Position numbers and translations under genes: made by a program. 64,000 nucleotides of DNA from Celeribacter marinus (GTDB taxonomy: Bacteria; Pseudomonadota; Alphaproteobacteria; Rhodobacterales; Rhodobacteraceae): NCBI RefSeq assembly GCF_001308265.1, contig NZ_CP012023.1, forward strand, positions 1,316,932-1,380,931, read 5' to 3'. The notes below the pieces were generated by a model, which was not told the DNA's origin, made no database searches, and worked only from the letters and a program-made list of their open reading frames with translations. Numbering within the stretch: the first letter of the stretch is position 1; each line of letters starts with the position of its first letter. Below, one piece after another: positions 44,055 through 52,393 of this stretch.

Positions 44055-45548
44055 CTAATGCGACACGTCTTGATTGCGCGCTCTACGGCTTAGGAGAGTC
44101 GAGCCAACCAATGAGCCAAGAATCAAAACCCAAAGCACGCCCGCAATCCAGCTTTTGGTAAAAAAGATCGATAGATCCCCAAAGGATTCCAAACTTTTCA
44201 CGAAATACACTTCTGCGGACGGGCCAAGTATGAACCCGATGATGAACGGTGCGATTTCCAGCCGCAGCTTTGTCGCGAGCCATCCGAAAACGCCAAAAAT
44301 CAAAAGTGTCCAAACGTCGAACATGATGCCGTAGTTAATCGTGTAAGCACCGATAACACACATCATAAGAATGATCGGAAATAGCAAGTGTTTTGGAACG
44401 GTGACAACAAGCGCAAAGTAGCGAATTGCGAAATACATCAAAACGAACATAGCAATGTTGGCGATCAGCATCGCGAATATGATGGCGTTCCACGTATCAG
44501 GACTATTGCCAATAAACAGGGGGCCAACCTGAATACCTTGTAATGTGAAGGCCCCAATCAATAGTGCCGTTGTGCTATCACCAGGAATGCCCAAAGACAA
44601 AAGTGGGACAAGCGCGCCTCCAGTCAGTCCATTGTTCCCACTTTCGGACGCAATAATCCCGGCTGGCTCTCCCTTGCCAAAGTTTTTTGCGTTTTTAGAA
44701 AACGTCTTTGCGTTAGAATATGCGAGGATCGAGGCGGCTGATCCGCCCACACCGGGCAAAATACCAACAAACGTTCCAATAAGCGATGAACGCACCAAGT
44801 TAGTTCCCTGACCTTTGAACACCGAAAACTTGAACCGTGACTGTTTGCCAACTTTTAACTCGTCCGCCGTGTGCCCCTTTGGTACGCCCAGTTCGGCTTG
44901 ATCAAGGATCGCGGCAAGACCGAACAGACCAATGAGGACGGGCAAAAGGGAGAACCCGCTATCAAGCCAATACTCCATACCCGGCGGGATCAACCGGTGC
45001 TTTCCGTTGCCCCCGTCCGATATGTCATACACACCAATCAGCGCAACAAAGACACCAAGAACGCCAGAAAATATCCCCAACAGCAGATCCGTCGAAAGCG
45101 CCGCCATAACCGTAAGCGCAAACAAAATGATCAAGAACTTTTCCACATAGGAGAACTTAATTGCAAAATCAGCCAGCGTAGGAGCAAACAAATACAGCAC
45201 AAAGAGCGAGATCAAGCCACCGACAAGAGACGCGACGATACCGATCCGCAAGGCCGCTTCTCCCTCGCCTCTCTTGGCCATCGGGAACCCGTCGAATGTG
45301 GTAGTAATGGAACTTGGGGTTCCCGGAATCCCAAGCAAGATTGCCGGAACCAGCCCGCCCGAGATGCCGCCCACATACAAGCCCAACAATAAGGCAAGCC
45401 CGTTTTCAAGGCCAAGCGAGTATGTCAGCGGCAAACAGATCGCAACGGCCATCGTTGCCGTCATGCCGGGAATGGCGCCAAAAATGATGCCAACCGTTGT
45501 GCCGCCAACGATCAAAGCCAGAAACATCGGTGTGATAAATTCAATCAT
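44055..45548 (-). CDS. tctA: Tripartite tricarboxylate transporter, large membrane subunit
   Basis: 497 residues, about eleven or twelve transmembrane helices. TctA family: FGAIPGMTATMAVAICLPLTY near the start, GIPGTPSSITTTFDGFP, and the mirrored second repeat GILPGVGGSAASILAYSNAK, LGIPGDSTTALLIGA. It moves carboxylates or sugar acids brought by TctC. It follows tctB by 9 bp and precedes the LacI gene by 30 bp. Confidence 0.94.
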   Translation of the reverse strand: MIEFITPMFLALIVGGTTVGIIFGAIPGMTATMAVAICLPLTYSLGLENGLALLLGLYVGGISGGLVPAILLGIPGTPSSITTTFDGFPMAKRGEGEAALRIGIVASLVGGLISLFVLYLFAPTLADFAIKFSYVEKFLIILFALTVMAALSTDLLLGIFSGVLGVFVALIGVYDISDGGNGKHRLIPPGMEYWLDSGFSLLPVLIGLFGLAAILDQAELGVPKGHTADELKVGKQSRFKFSVFKGQGTNLVRSSLIGTFVGILPGVGGSAASILAYSNAKTFSKNAKNFGKGEPAGIIASESGNNGLTGGALVPLLSLGIPGDSTTALLIGAFTLQGIQVGPLFIGNSPDTWNAIIFAMLIANIAMFVLMYFAIRYFALVVTVPKHLLFPIILMMCVIGAYTINYGIMFDVWTLLIFGVFGWLATKLRLEIAPFIIGFILGPSAEVYFVKSLESFGDLSIFFTKSWIAGVLWVLILGSLVGSTLLSRRARNQDVSH

Positions 45549-45557
45549 GAGCGCATC

Positions 45558-45977
45558 TCAAGGCAATGTGAGGTAAAAAGGATTGGTGAACAGCCACCAG
45601 ACACATGTCGGCCCTACGATTGCGATCAGGGCCAGAACACCCAATGCGCGTTTTGGACGGTCGTGCATAAACAAAGCTCCTACGCAAAAGACGAACGGAA
45701 CAGAGCAGAGCAAAAAGCCCATGCCGGTATTTGGCCACACGTTGCCCACAGGAACCATGCATGAAAAATACATCAGCGTAAGAGCTATCGCCCCGAAAAA
45801 ACGAGGCTTGTCCATCCGGTTCAGTGTGATGCGCCACGTCTGTCCCGCATTCAAAATGCGTTTGCGGTCGCGCAGCAATATCGTCAGCAACAGCAGCCCA
45901 AGGACAGTCGCAACCAGCCGCGGGAATAGTAAGTGTGACTGCTCGAAATCAATCACCACTTTTGTCAGGTCGCCCAT
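45558..45977 (-). CDS. tctB: Tripartite tricarboxylate transporter, small membrane subunit
   Basis: 139 residues with four transmembrane helices (starting LLFPRLVATVLGLLLLTILL), the typical size and hydropathy of TctB. It lies between tctC and tctA; an inverted repeat precedes it. Sequence conservation in this family is low, so assignment rests on size, topology and position. Confidence 0.9.
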   Translation of the reverse strand: MGDLTKVVIDFEQSHLLFPRLVATVLGLLLLTILLRDRKRILNAGQTWRITLNRMDKPRFFGAIALTLMYFSCMVPVGNVWPNTGMGFLLCSVPFVFCVGALFMHDRPKRALGVLALIAIVGPTCVWWLFTNPFYLTLP

Positions 45978-46016
45978 AGTGCTTTCCTCCCAACACTGAC
46001 GTTTGTCTCACGCACA

Positions 46017-46048
46017 TGCCCGATATCGCGTTCAAACAATATCGGGCA
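46017..46048 (-). terminator. Intercistronic hairpin between tctC and tctB
   Basis: TGCCCGATAT (46017-46026) pairs perfectly with ATATCGGGCA (46039-46048), 12-base loop, no T run. Like the hairpin after the polyol binding-protein gene, it probably limits read-through from binding protein to membrane subunits. Confidence 0.65.
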
Positions 46049-46064
46049 CGCGGGGAGTATTGGT

Positions 46065-47104
46065 CTATTTGCCTGCGATGTCGGCAATCACCTTTGCATA
46101 GGTGTCGCGCTTTGCCGTCAGGTGAGCAAGCGCTTCATCCGATGGAAGGAAGTTGGGGATAAAGAAGCTTTCTTTTTGACGTGTCTGGATGTCACCCGCG
46201 CTGTAAATTGCGGTGAGCGCCTCATCAATTTGCGCGATGATTGCAGGATCCATATCCTTGTTGAACAAAAAGAAGAACTCTTTGTCGAAGGTAAAGTCCT
46301 GTGCGCCGTCCAATGTCACAGAGGTCATTGGGGATGCATATTGCAGCATGTCATCGCGTGTTGTGCCGCCCATACCTGCCTCTGGCGCTTGTTTGAGCGT
46401 AGCATCGCGCGCGGTGATCCACGTAAACCGCATGCCTTTGTTATCGTCGTCACAAAGCGCGTATATTGCTCGTTGGCTTGGACAGAGCCGTTAATCACAT
46501 CGGCCAGATCGTCCCACATCGCTTGGTTTTTATCAGATTGCGAGCCGGTGTTTACAGCCACGAGATTGGCCTCCGATCCGGGCGCACGCACTTTTGCCGC
46601 GTTTTTCATTGCGGAAAACCCGATTTCAGATACGCCACCTGGCTGAATAGCGACACGGACGCGGTCACCGTTCGCAGCGGCACTCAAAATGTCTTCCATC
46701 GTTTGGTAGGGGCTATCAGATGCCACGAGGTAGGCGTTTCCGGGGTTGATCGCAACAGTTGGACCAACGGTATAACTGGCGAACGGATCGTCATAACCTT
46801 CGCGACCATACAGGTTCCCCAAATACGCCTGGTCATGGAAAATCATGATGGTTGAGCCACGGCTGTCACGGCTTAGTGCCTTGAATGCCTCGGTAGAGCC
46901 AACCGCATCAACCTTAATATTGATGCCCAGTTGCTCTGAAAGCGCCTCTGCGACGATCGCCGAGTTTTGGTAAGTATCGCCGCCAGTGGACGTTGATCCG
47001 ATGACCATACGAACATTGCGCGGCAACTCTTGCGCGTAGGATGCAACGGGGGCTACGAGTGCAATCGCGGCCGTCGCAAGAAGTGTTCTGCGTGTTAGGT
47101 TCAT
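46065..47104 (-). pseudogene. tctC: Tripartite transporter binding protein, frameshifted
   Basis: Two frames together give a full TctC-type protein. The first part, from MNLTRRTLLATAAIAL (ATG 47104, signal peptide to about residue 24), runs through VQANEQYTRFV. The second resumes as DDNKGMRFTWITARDATLKQ to the stop at 46065. They join near 46450, where one base is missing (TTTGTGACGACGAT in place of a codon-preserving form). As read, the product would stop after 259 residues with a foreign tail of about 40 residues. The lost part holds the second ligand-binding lobe. A sequencing error is possible. Confidence 0.85.
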
Positions 47105-47174
47105 AGTTTCCTCCCTATGGCCCCATGTGAGGCCCATTTTAGCTACCGCGAATTTTCCCGCAGTCAAACGCAAT

Positions 47175-47186
47175 GTATGCGCATAC
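47175..47186. promoter_or_regulatory. LacI-type operator palindrome 1
   Basis: GTATGCGCATAC, a perfect 12-bp palindrome with a central CG, as expected of LacI/PurR-class sites. It sits 71 bp upstream of tctC. Confidence 0.65.
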
Positions 47187-47280
47187 TTCAATTACACACA
47201 CAGACTCTTGTTTCTGTCAACAAATACCTTTTAATTGTCAAAACAGACAATATTTACGCGTATTTAGTTGACGATCCAAT

Positions 47281-47296
47281 ATGTACGCGCATACAT
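47281..47296. promoter_or_regulatory. LacI-type operator palindrome 2
   Basis: ATGTACGCGCATACAT, a 16-bp near-palindrome with the same core as site 1, 45 bp before the dehydratase ATG. The two sites are about 108 bp centre to centre, allowing looping. Confidence 0.65.
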
Positions 47297-47341
47297 AAAT
47301 TCAAACATAGAACCGAATCCTTCGACATCGAGAGACCGCAC

Positions 47342-49084
47342 ATGTCTGAAAAAAAACACATCACGCCTGACCAACTGCGTTCAGCTCGGTGGTTCGAACC
47401 CGATGATTTACGCAGCTTTGGGCACCGTTCACGGATGATGCAGCTTGGCTATTCTGACGCCGAGTATCGCGGGCGACCCATTATTGGCATCCTCAACACA
47501 TGGTCCGAACTCAACTCGTGTCATAGCCACTTTCCAGAGCGTGTGCGCGACGTCAAACGCGGCGTCCTACAGGCAGGCGGATTTCCTGTGGAAATGCCCG
47601 CCCTATCGGTGGACGAAAGCTTTAACAAACCAACTTCGATGCTGTACCGCAACATGCTGGCCATGGAGACGGAAGAGCAAATTCGTGCGCACCCCCTTGA
47701 TGGGGTTGTCCTCATGGGGGGATGCGACAAGACCACGCCAGGCTTGGTGATGGGCGCAATCACTGCGGGTATTCCCATGATCTTTCTCCCCGCAGGTCCG
47801 ATGCTACGCGGGCACTACGCGGGCAAAATCCTCGGCTCCGGTTCAGACGCTTGGAAATACTGGGACGAACGCCGCGCGGGCAACATCACGGACGAAGAAT
47901 GGCTTGGCGTTCAAGGCGGCATCGCACGCTCCGCCGGTACATGTATGACCATGGGCACCGCATCGACTATGACCGCAATTGCGGATGCAATGGGTCTCAC
48001 ATTGCCCGGTGCATCCTCGATTCCTGCCTCCGATAGCGGACACCAACGCATGGGCGCCGATTGCGGTCGGCGCATTGTTGATATGGTTTGGGAAGACCTC
48101 AAACCTTCCGACATTGTGACACCAGCCTCGGTGACGAACGCCGCCAAGGTTGCCATGGCCACGGGATGCTCGACCAACGCAGTTGTCCACCTTATCGCAA
48201 TGGCGCGCCGCGCCGGTGTTGATTTGACACTTGATGATTTGGATGCGCTTGGCCGCACCACGCCCTTGATCGCAAACGTGCGACCCTCGGGCAAAGACTA
48301 CCTCATGGAAGATTTCTACTACGCGGGCGGGTTGCGCGCGCTGATGAAACAGATGGAGGCGATGCTCGACACCTCTTGCATCACCGTTACGGGACAGACC
48401 TTGGGTGACGGCATTAAGGACGCGCAGGTCTACAATGACGATGTTATTCGCCCCCTTGATAACCCCGTCTACGCCGAAGGCTCGCTTGCACTCTTGCGCG
48501 GGAACCTGTGTCCGGATGGGGCCGTAATCAAACCCGCGGCCTGCGACCCCAAGTATTACGAACACGAGGGTCCCGCACTCGTCTTTGACAGCTACCCGGA
48601 GATGAAAGCGGCCATTGACGATGAAAATCTAGACGTGACTCCGGATACGGTTTTGGTTCTTCGCAACGCTGGGCCTCAGGGCGGGCCGGGAATGCCGGAA
48701 TGGGGGATGCTACCGATCCCTAAAGCCCTGATTAAACAAGGGCACCGTGACATGCTGAGGATCTCAGACGCGCGTATGTCAGGGACATCCTATGGCGCCT
48801 GTGTGCTTCATGTGGCACCTGAAAGCTTTATCGGCGGGCCGCTTGCGCTTTTGAAAACGGGCGACATTGTCAAGCTGGATTTGCCCAACCGATCGCTGAA
48901 CATACTTGTCAGCGATGACGAGATCGCCGCACGCAAAGCCGCATGGGTCGCCCCCGAACCACGATATGAGCGCGGCTACGGCTACATGTTCTCGCGCCAT
49001 GTCACGCAGGCTGATAAGGGATGCGACTTTGACTATCTGGAACGCGATTTTGGTGCCCCCGCGGGCGAACCCGACATTTTTTAA
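47342..49084 (+). CDS. IlvD/Edd-family sugar-acid dehydratase
   Basis: 580 residues from MSEKKHITPDQL (ATG 47342). Dehydratase with an Fe-S cluster: NSCHSHFPERV, MGGCDKTTPGLVMG and GTCMTMGTASTM supply the cluster cysteines and Mg site, and the active-site Ser stretch is RMSGTSYGACVLHVAPES. It is closer to L-arabonate/pentonate dehydratases than to branched-chain IlvD, judged from the RSARWFEPDDLRSFGHRSRMMQLGY start. It removes water from an aldonate to give a 2-keto-3-deoxy acid. The next gene encodes a DapA-family enzyme that would take that product. Confidence 0.9.
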   Translation: MSEKKHITPDQLRSARWFEPDDLRSFGHRSRMMQLGYSDAEYRGRPIIGILNTWSELNSCHSHFPERVRDVKRGVLQAGGFPVEMPALSVDESFNKPTSMLYRNMLAMETEEQIRAHPLDGVVLMGGCDKTTPGLVMGAITAGIPMIFLPAGPMLRGHYAGKILGSGSDAWKYWDERRAGNITDEEWLGVQGGIARSAGTCMTMGTASTMTAIADAMGLTLPGASSIPASDSGHQRMGADCGRRIVDMVWEDLKPSDIVTPASVTNAAKVAMATGCSTNAVVHLIAMARRAGVDLTLDDLDALGRTTPLIANVRPSGKDYLMEDFYYAGGLRALMKQMEAMLDTSCITVTGQTLGDGIKDAQVYNDDVIRPLDNPVYAEGSLALLRGNLCPDGAVIKPAACDPKYYEHEGPALVFDSYPEMKAAIDDENLDVTPDTVLVLRNAGPQGGPGMPEWGMLPIPKALIKQGHRDMLRISDARMSGTSYGACVLHVAPESFIGGPLALLKTGDIVKLDLPNRSLNILVSDDEIAARKAAWVAPEPRYERGYGYMFSRHVTQADKGCDFDYLERDFGAPAGEPDIF

Positions 49085-49111
49085 GACGAACGTTTTCAAG
49101 GAGGCCACCCC

Positions 49112-50011
49112 ATGGCTTTGACCCTCGACCAAGCTCTCACGGGCATCTCCGGCATTCTCGTCACCCCGTATGATGAGGCGGGCGATATCGATCCCTACCG
49201 CCTTGCGCCGATCATTGACCGCGCCTTAGGCGCAGGCATGCACATGCCGGTGGTGAACGGCAACACGGGCGAGTTTTATGCCCTCACCACAGATGAAGCC
49301 TGCGCCATGGCGCAAGAAGTCGTCGACATGGTTGACGGCCGCGCGCCGGTGTTGGCGGGTATCGGACGCGGCATTCGCGATGCGGTCAAGTTAGCCAAAG
49401 TATCAGCTGAGGCGGGGGCCACGGCCTTGATGGTTCATCAGCCACCAGACCCGTTCGTCGCCCCGCGCGGCGTGGTCGACTACCTCAATGCCATCGCAGA
49501 CGCATCGGGTGGATTGCCCATGATGGTGTACTTGCGCAACGATACAATCGGCACTGGCGCAATTGCGGATCTGTGCGCGGTTGAGGGCGTGAAAGGCGTC
49601 AAGTGGGCCACACCAAACCCGATGAAACTGGCCGCCGCCAAAGCGGCGTGTGATCCAAGCATCGTTTGGGTGGGCGGCTTAGCTGAGGTCTGGGCACCAA
49701 CGTTTTACGCCATTGGCGCGCGTGGATTCACATCCGGCCTGATCAACATCTGGCCCGAGCGTTCAATGGCGATCCACGCCGCGTTGGAAGCCGGCGACTA
49801 CCCCAAAGCCAACACCTTGATTGCCGACATGGAACCCTTTGAGGACGTGCGCGCCCAAGAGATGAATGGTACCAACGTGACGGGTGTGAAAGCTGCGTTG
49901 CAAGCTATCGGCAAAGATTGCGGCCCCACCCGCGCACCCTCCGCATGGCCGCTCACCGCCGCGCAGCAAGCGACGATGGAAGGCTTTTTGAAAACCAACA
50001 AGTTGATCTGA
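49112..50011 (+). CDS. DapA/NAL-family aldolase or dehydratase
   Basis: 299 residues, a TIM barrel of the dihydrodipicolinate synthase family. It starts with GISGILVTPYDEAGDIDP, has VNGNTGEFYALTTDE, the Tyr in MMVYLRND and the Schiff-base Lys in GVKGVKWATPNP (about residue 168). A strong AAGGAGG-type ribosome site lies before ATG 49112. With the dehydratase upstream (27-bp gap), the likely substrate is a 2-keto-3-deoxy sugar acid, cleaved or dehydrated in a non-phosphorylating pathway. True DapA is less likely in this context. Confidence 0.88.
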   Translation: MALTLDQALTGISGILVTPYDEAGDIDPYRLAPIIDRALGAGMHMPVVNGNTGEFYALTTDEACAMAQEVVDMVDGRAPVLAGIGRGIRDAVKLAKVSAEAGATALMVHQPPDPFVAPRGVVDYLNAIADASGGLPMMVYLRNDTIGTGAIADLCAVEGVKGVKWATPNPMKLAAAKAACDPSIVWVGGLAEVWAPTFYAIGARGFTSGLINIWPERSMAIHAALEAGDYPKANTLIADMEPFEDVRAQEMNGTNVTGVKAALQAIGKDCGPTRAPSAWPLTAAQQATMEGFLKTNKLI

Positions 50012-50245
50012 TGTTCGTGAGGACGTTCGCAAGCTCTGCGGCCGGATCGACGAAGGGCGCCGGCTGACGGGATCAGGGCTGATTAGCGTATGCCGATCCT
50101 GAGGGCATGTGCGCTGATCCGTGATCCGCCCCTACGCATGGCGAAATCAAGAATGCGCAGGCAATCGCCTGTGTCATCGATATTAACAGCGTCAAGTTTC
50201 AGTCGCCCCCTCATGGTCAAGGACTCTAGCTGCGCGGATACCCTC
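50012..50245. other. Unassigned sequence between dapA-like gene and the IS3 element
   Basis: 234 bp with no gene I can support. A minus-strand open frame of about 50 codons ends at 50083 (LDFAMRRGGSRISAHALRIG) and continues into the IS, so it could be a cut gene end of the island. No ORF here matches the toprim gene on the other side of the IS. Confidence 0.5.
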
Positions 50246-50308
50246 TGACCTGAGCCCCTAAAGTTCCTCCAAATTTGTGTAGAGTCCGCCCAACAAAAGG
50301 ACGGACAA

Positions 50309-50644
50309 ATGAAGGCACGATTTACGGACGAACAGATCATTGGGATGATCAAGGAACAGGAAGCTGGTGAGAAGACCGCTGATGTATGTCGGCGGCACGG
50401 GATCAGCTCAGCGACGTTCTATAAATACAAATCGAAGTATGGTGGCATGGAGCCGTCGGATGCGAAGCGATTGCGTGCGCTTGAAGACGAGAACGGCAAG
50501 CTGAAGAAGCTTTTGGCTGAACAGATGCTCGACAACGCGATGTTGCGAGACATCAATTCAAAAAATGGTGACGCCTGCTGGGAAGCGGCAAGCGGTGGTT
50601 CACCTGTGCGAAGCGCACGGTGTGAGCCAGCGGCGGGCGTGTGA
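50309..50644 (+). CDS. IS3-family transposase OrfA
   Basis: 111 residues. Helix-turn-helix [25 protein letters not shown] with [14 protein letters not shown] and a leucine-zipper-like helix ([27 protein letters not shown]). It binds the IS ends with OrfB. After SKN the frame continues 24 residues ([11 protein letters not shown]...) that overlap orfB in another frame; related elements usually end near the A run (50560-50565), so a base may be missing there. Confidence 0.85.
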   Translation: MKARFTDEQIIGMIKEQEAGEKTADVCRRHGISSATFYKYKSKYGGMEPSDAKRLRALEDENGKLKKLLAEQMLDNAMLRDINSKNGDACWEAASGGSPVRSARCEPAAGV

Positions 50645-51404
50645 TGTGCTGCAAATTGATCGGTCAACGGTACGGTATCTGTCGCGTCGTGGCGATGATG
50701 CTAAACTGCGGGATGCCATCAAACGAGTTTCGAGGGAGCGGCGTCGGTTTGGTTGCCGCCGTATTCACGTGATGATTGCGCGGGAGGGCTTTGAGGTGAA
50801 CCACAAGAAAGTGAGGCGCATCTACCGTGAAGAGAAGCTGCAGGTGCGCCGCAGAGGTGGCAGGAAGCGCGCTTTGGGCACAAGGAAGCCGATGGTGCTT
50901 CCGGATGGCCCAAACCAACGCTGGAGCTTGGATTTTGTGTCTGACGCCCTGACAGACGGTCGCAGGTTCCGCATTTTGGCAGTCGTTGATGACTTCAGTC
51001 GCGAGAACTTGGTTCTGGTGGCCGACACATCACTGTCTGGTCACCGTGTTGCACGTGAACTGGACAAGGTGATCGCTGAACGCGGCATGCCAAAGACGAT
51101 TGTGTCGGACAACGGAACTGAGTTCACCAGCATGGCGATCCTCAAGTGGGTTCAGGAAACTGGTGTTGATTGGCACTATATCGCGCCCGGAAAACCCCAA
51201 CAGAACGGCTTTATCGAAAGCTTCAATGGCAAGCTGCGAGATGAATGTTTGAATGAAACGTTATTTGGCACATTGCGCGATGCCCGCAAAACGCTTGAAG
51301 AATGGCAGGAGGATTACAACTGGCGCAGACCACATTCAGCATTGGGCAACCTCACCCCGATGGAATTTTTGCAAAGAAAGGCAATGGACAAGATGGCGGC
51401 CTAA
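50565..51404 (+). CDS. IS3-family transposase OrfB (DDE integrase core)
   Basis: 279 residues, rve-type core. HTH_21 segment [17 protein letters not shown], then the DDE residues in [19 protein letters not shown] and [18 protein letters not shown]. The C-terminal [17 protein letters not shown] is intact. Complete by length, so it may be active if translated from its own start or by frameshifting. Confidence 0.92.
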   Translation: MVTPAGKRQAVVHLCEAHGVSQRRACDVLQIDRSTVRYLSRRGDDAKLRDAIKRVSRERRRFGCRRIHVMIAREGFEVNHKKVRRIYREEKLQVRRRGGRKRALGTRKPMVLPDGPNQRWSLDFVSDALTDGRRFRILAVVDDFSRENLVLVADTSLSGHRVARELDKVIAERGMPKTIVSDNGTEFTSMAILKWVQETGVDWHYIAPGKPQQNGFIESFNGKLRDECLNETLFGTLRDARKTLEEWQEDYNWRRPHSALGNLTPMEFLQRKAMDKMAA

Positions 51405-51465
51405 CGCCAAAGATTTAACCCCAAGGACTCCGCACAAAGCTGGAGGAGACTTGGGGCTCAGGTCA

Positions 51466-51887
51466 AAGGGACTGACCTTTTCGCCGTGCATCGCACATAC
51501 CTTTTGCCAGACGGTACAGGGAAGGCCGAGATCGCGCCGGACAAGGCTATGCTTGGCCCAAGCGCAAGTGGGGCTGTCCGACTCTCTGACAACCCCTCAG
51601 GGCCTTTTGTGATCTGTGAAGGGATCGAGACCGGCCTAAGCCTTGTCGAGCTGTTACCTGAGCCTGCCAGCGTCTGGGCGACCCTTAGCACGGCGGGCAT
51701 GAAATCCCTCAACCTGCCAAAGACACCCAGCCGCCTGATCCTCGCAACCGACGGGGATGATCCGGGCCGCACAGCCGGACGCCACCTTGCCCAGCGCGCC
51801 GCCGCGAACGGCTGGGACATCGAGACCCTAGAAGCGCCAGAAGGCACCGATTGGAACGACTACCTTCGAAATGGAGATCAATCATGA
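51466..51887 (+). pseudogene. Toprim-domain primase-like protein, 5' end lost at the IS3 element
   Basis: The frame is open from the IS3 border; about 140 residues remain (HRTYLLPDGTGKAEIA, the toprim Glu in VICEGIETGLS, DGDDPGRTAGR, TDWNDYL). This is the C-terminal toprim region of plasmid/phage-type primase-helicase proteins; the N-terminal zinc-binding and primase parts are missing. A GTG at 51486 could still start translation. It overlaps the next gene by 4 bp (ATGA). Confidence 0.78.
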
Positions 51888-52393
51888 CTGCCCCCACACT
51901 CCCCAATCCCGCTGCATTCGATCCTTCCATCAACTGGCCTTTGCCGGACATGAGCTTGCGTCATCCGATGCGCCCACCTGCCCCGCTGCTTTCACAAGAT
52001 GAAATACAATGGATCTTCGGCCCTTGGGCTTCATGGCTGCAAACCTCCGCAAGAATTAAGGGGGCACCTCTCGACTACATCGCGCTGGGCCTTGTGGTCG
52101 CGGCAAGCTCGCTCATCGGCAATGCTCGATGGGTATCGCCTTGGAACGGTTGGGAAGAACCTCCCGTGCTTTGGGGAATGCTGGTTGGCGATCCATCCGC
52201 TGGAAAGAGTCCCGCGCTCGATGTAATCACGACCCCCCTTAGCGAAATAGAACGCACCCTAGCAGACACCTTCGACAAGACATCTCGCGATTGGGAAGCC
52301 AAGAACCAAATCGCCAAAATTGTCGCCGCTGAATGGGCGGACTCAGCCAATTCTGTTGAAAAAGTCTTCCTTGATCGAGGCCCTATTCGCTGA
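51884..52393 (+). pseudogene. DUF3987-type protein, truncated by the IS1182 element
   Basis: 169 residues from ATG 51884. N-terminal part of a DUF3987 family (primase-associated, ATPase-like) protein: LDYIALGLVVAASSLIGNARW and a P-loop-like GDPSAGKSPALDVI. Full members are about 450-550 residues. The IS1182 inverted repeat starts at 52350, so the last 14 codons (SVEKVFLDRGPIR) are IS-encoded. Toprim plus DUF3987 is a common pair in prophage-like and integrative islands. Confidence 0.8.

Larger units (their letters stand above)
50246..51465 (+). mobile_element. IS3-family insertion sequence
   Basis: About 1.22 kb bounded by inverted repeats: TGACCTGAGCCCC at 50246-50258 and its complement GGGGCTCAGGTCA ending at 51465; partial matching continues inward (TCCTCCA) and 5 bases outward. 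It carries overlapping orfA and orfB. No matching target duplication is seen in the flanks (CCCTC vs AAGGG), which suggests a deletion or recombination after insertion. Confidence 0.82.

Noticed and set aside
50083..50352. Minus-strand frame across the left end of the IS3 element
   Set aside because: It crosses the IS border and half of it is IS sequence; no family recognised, so not called as a gene.
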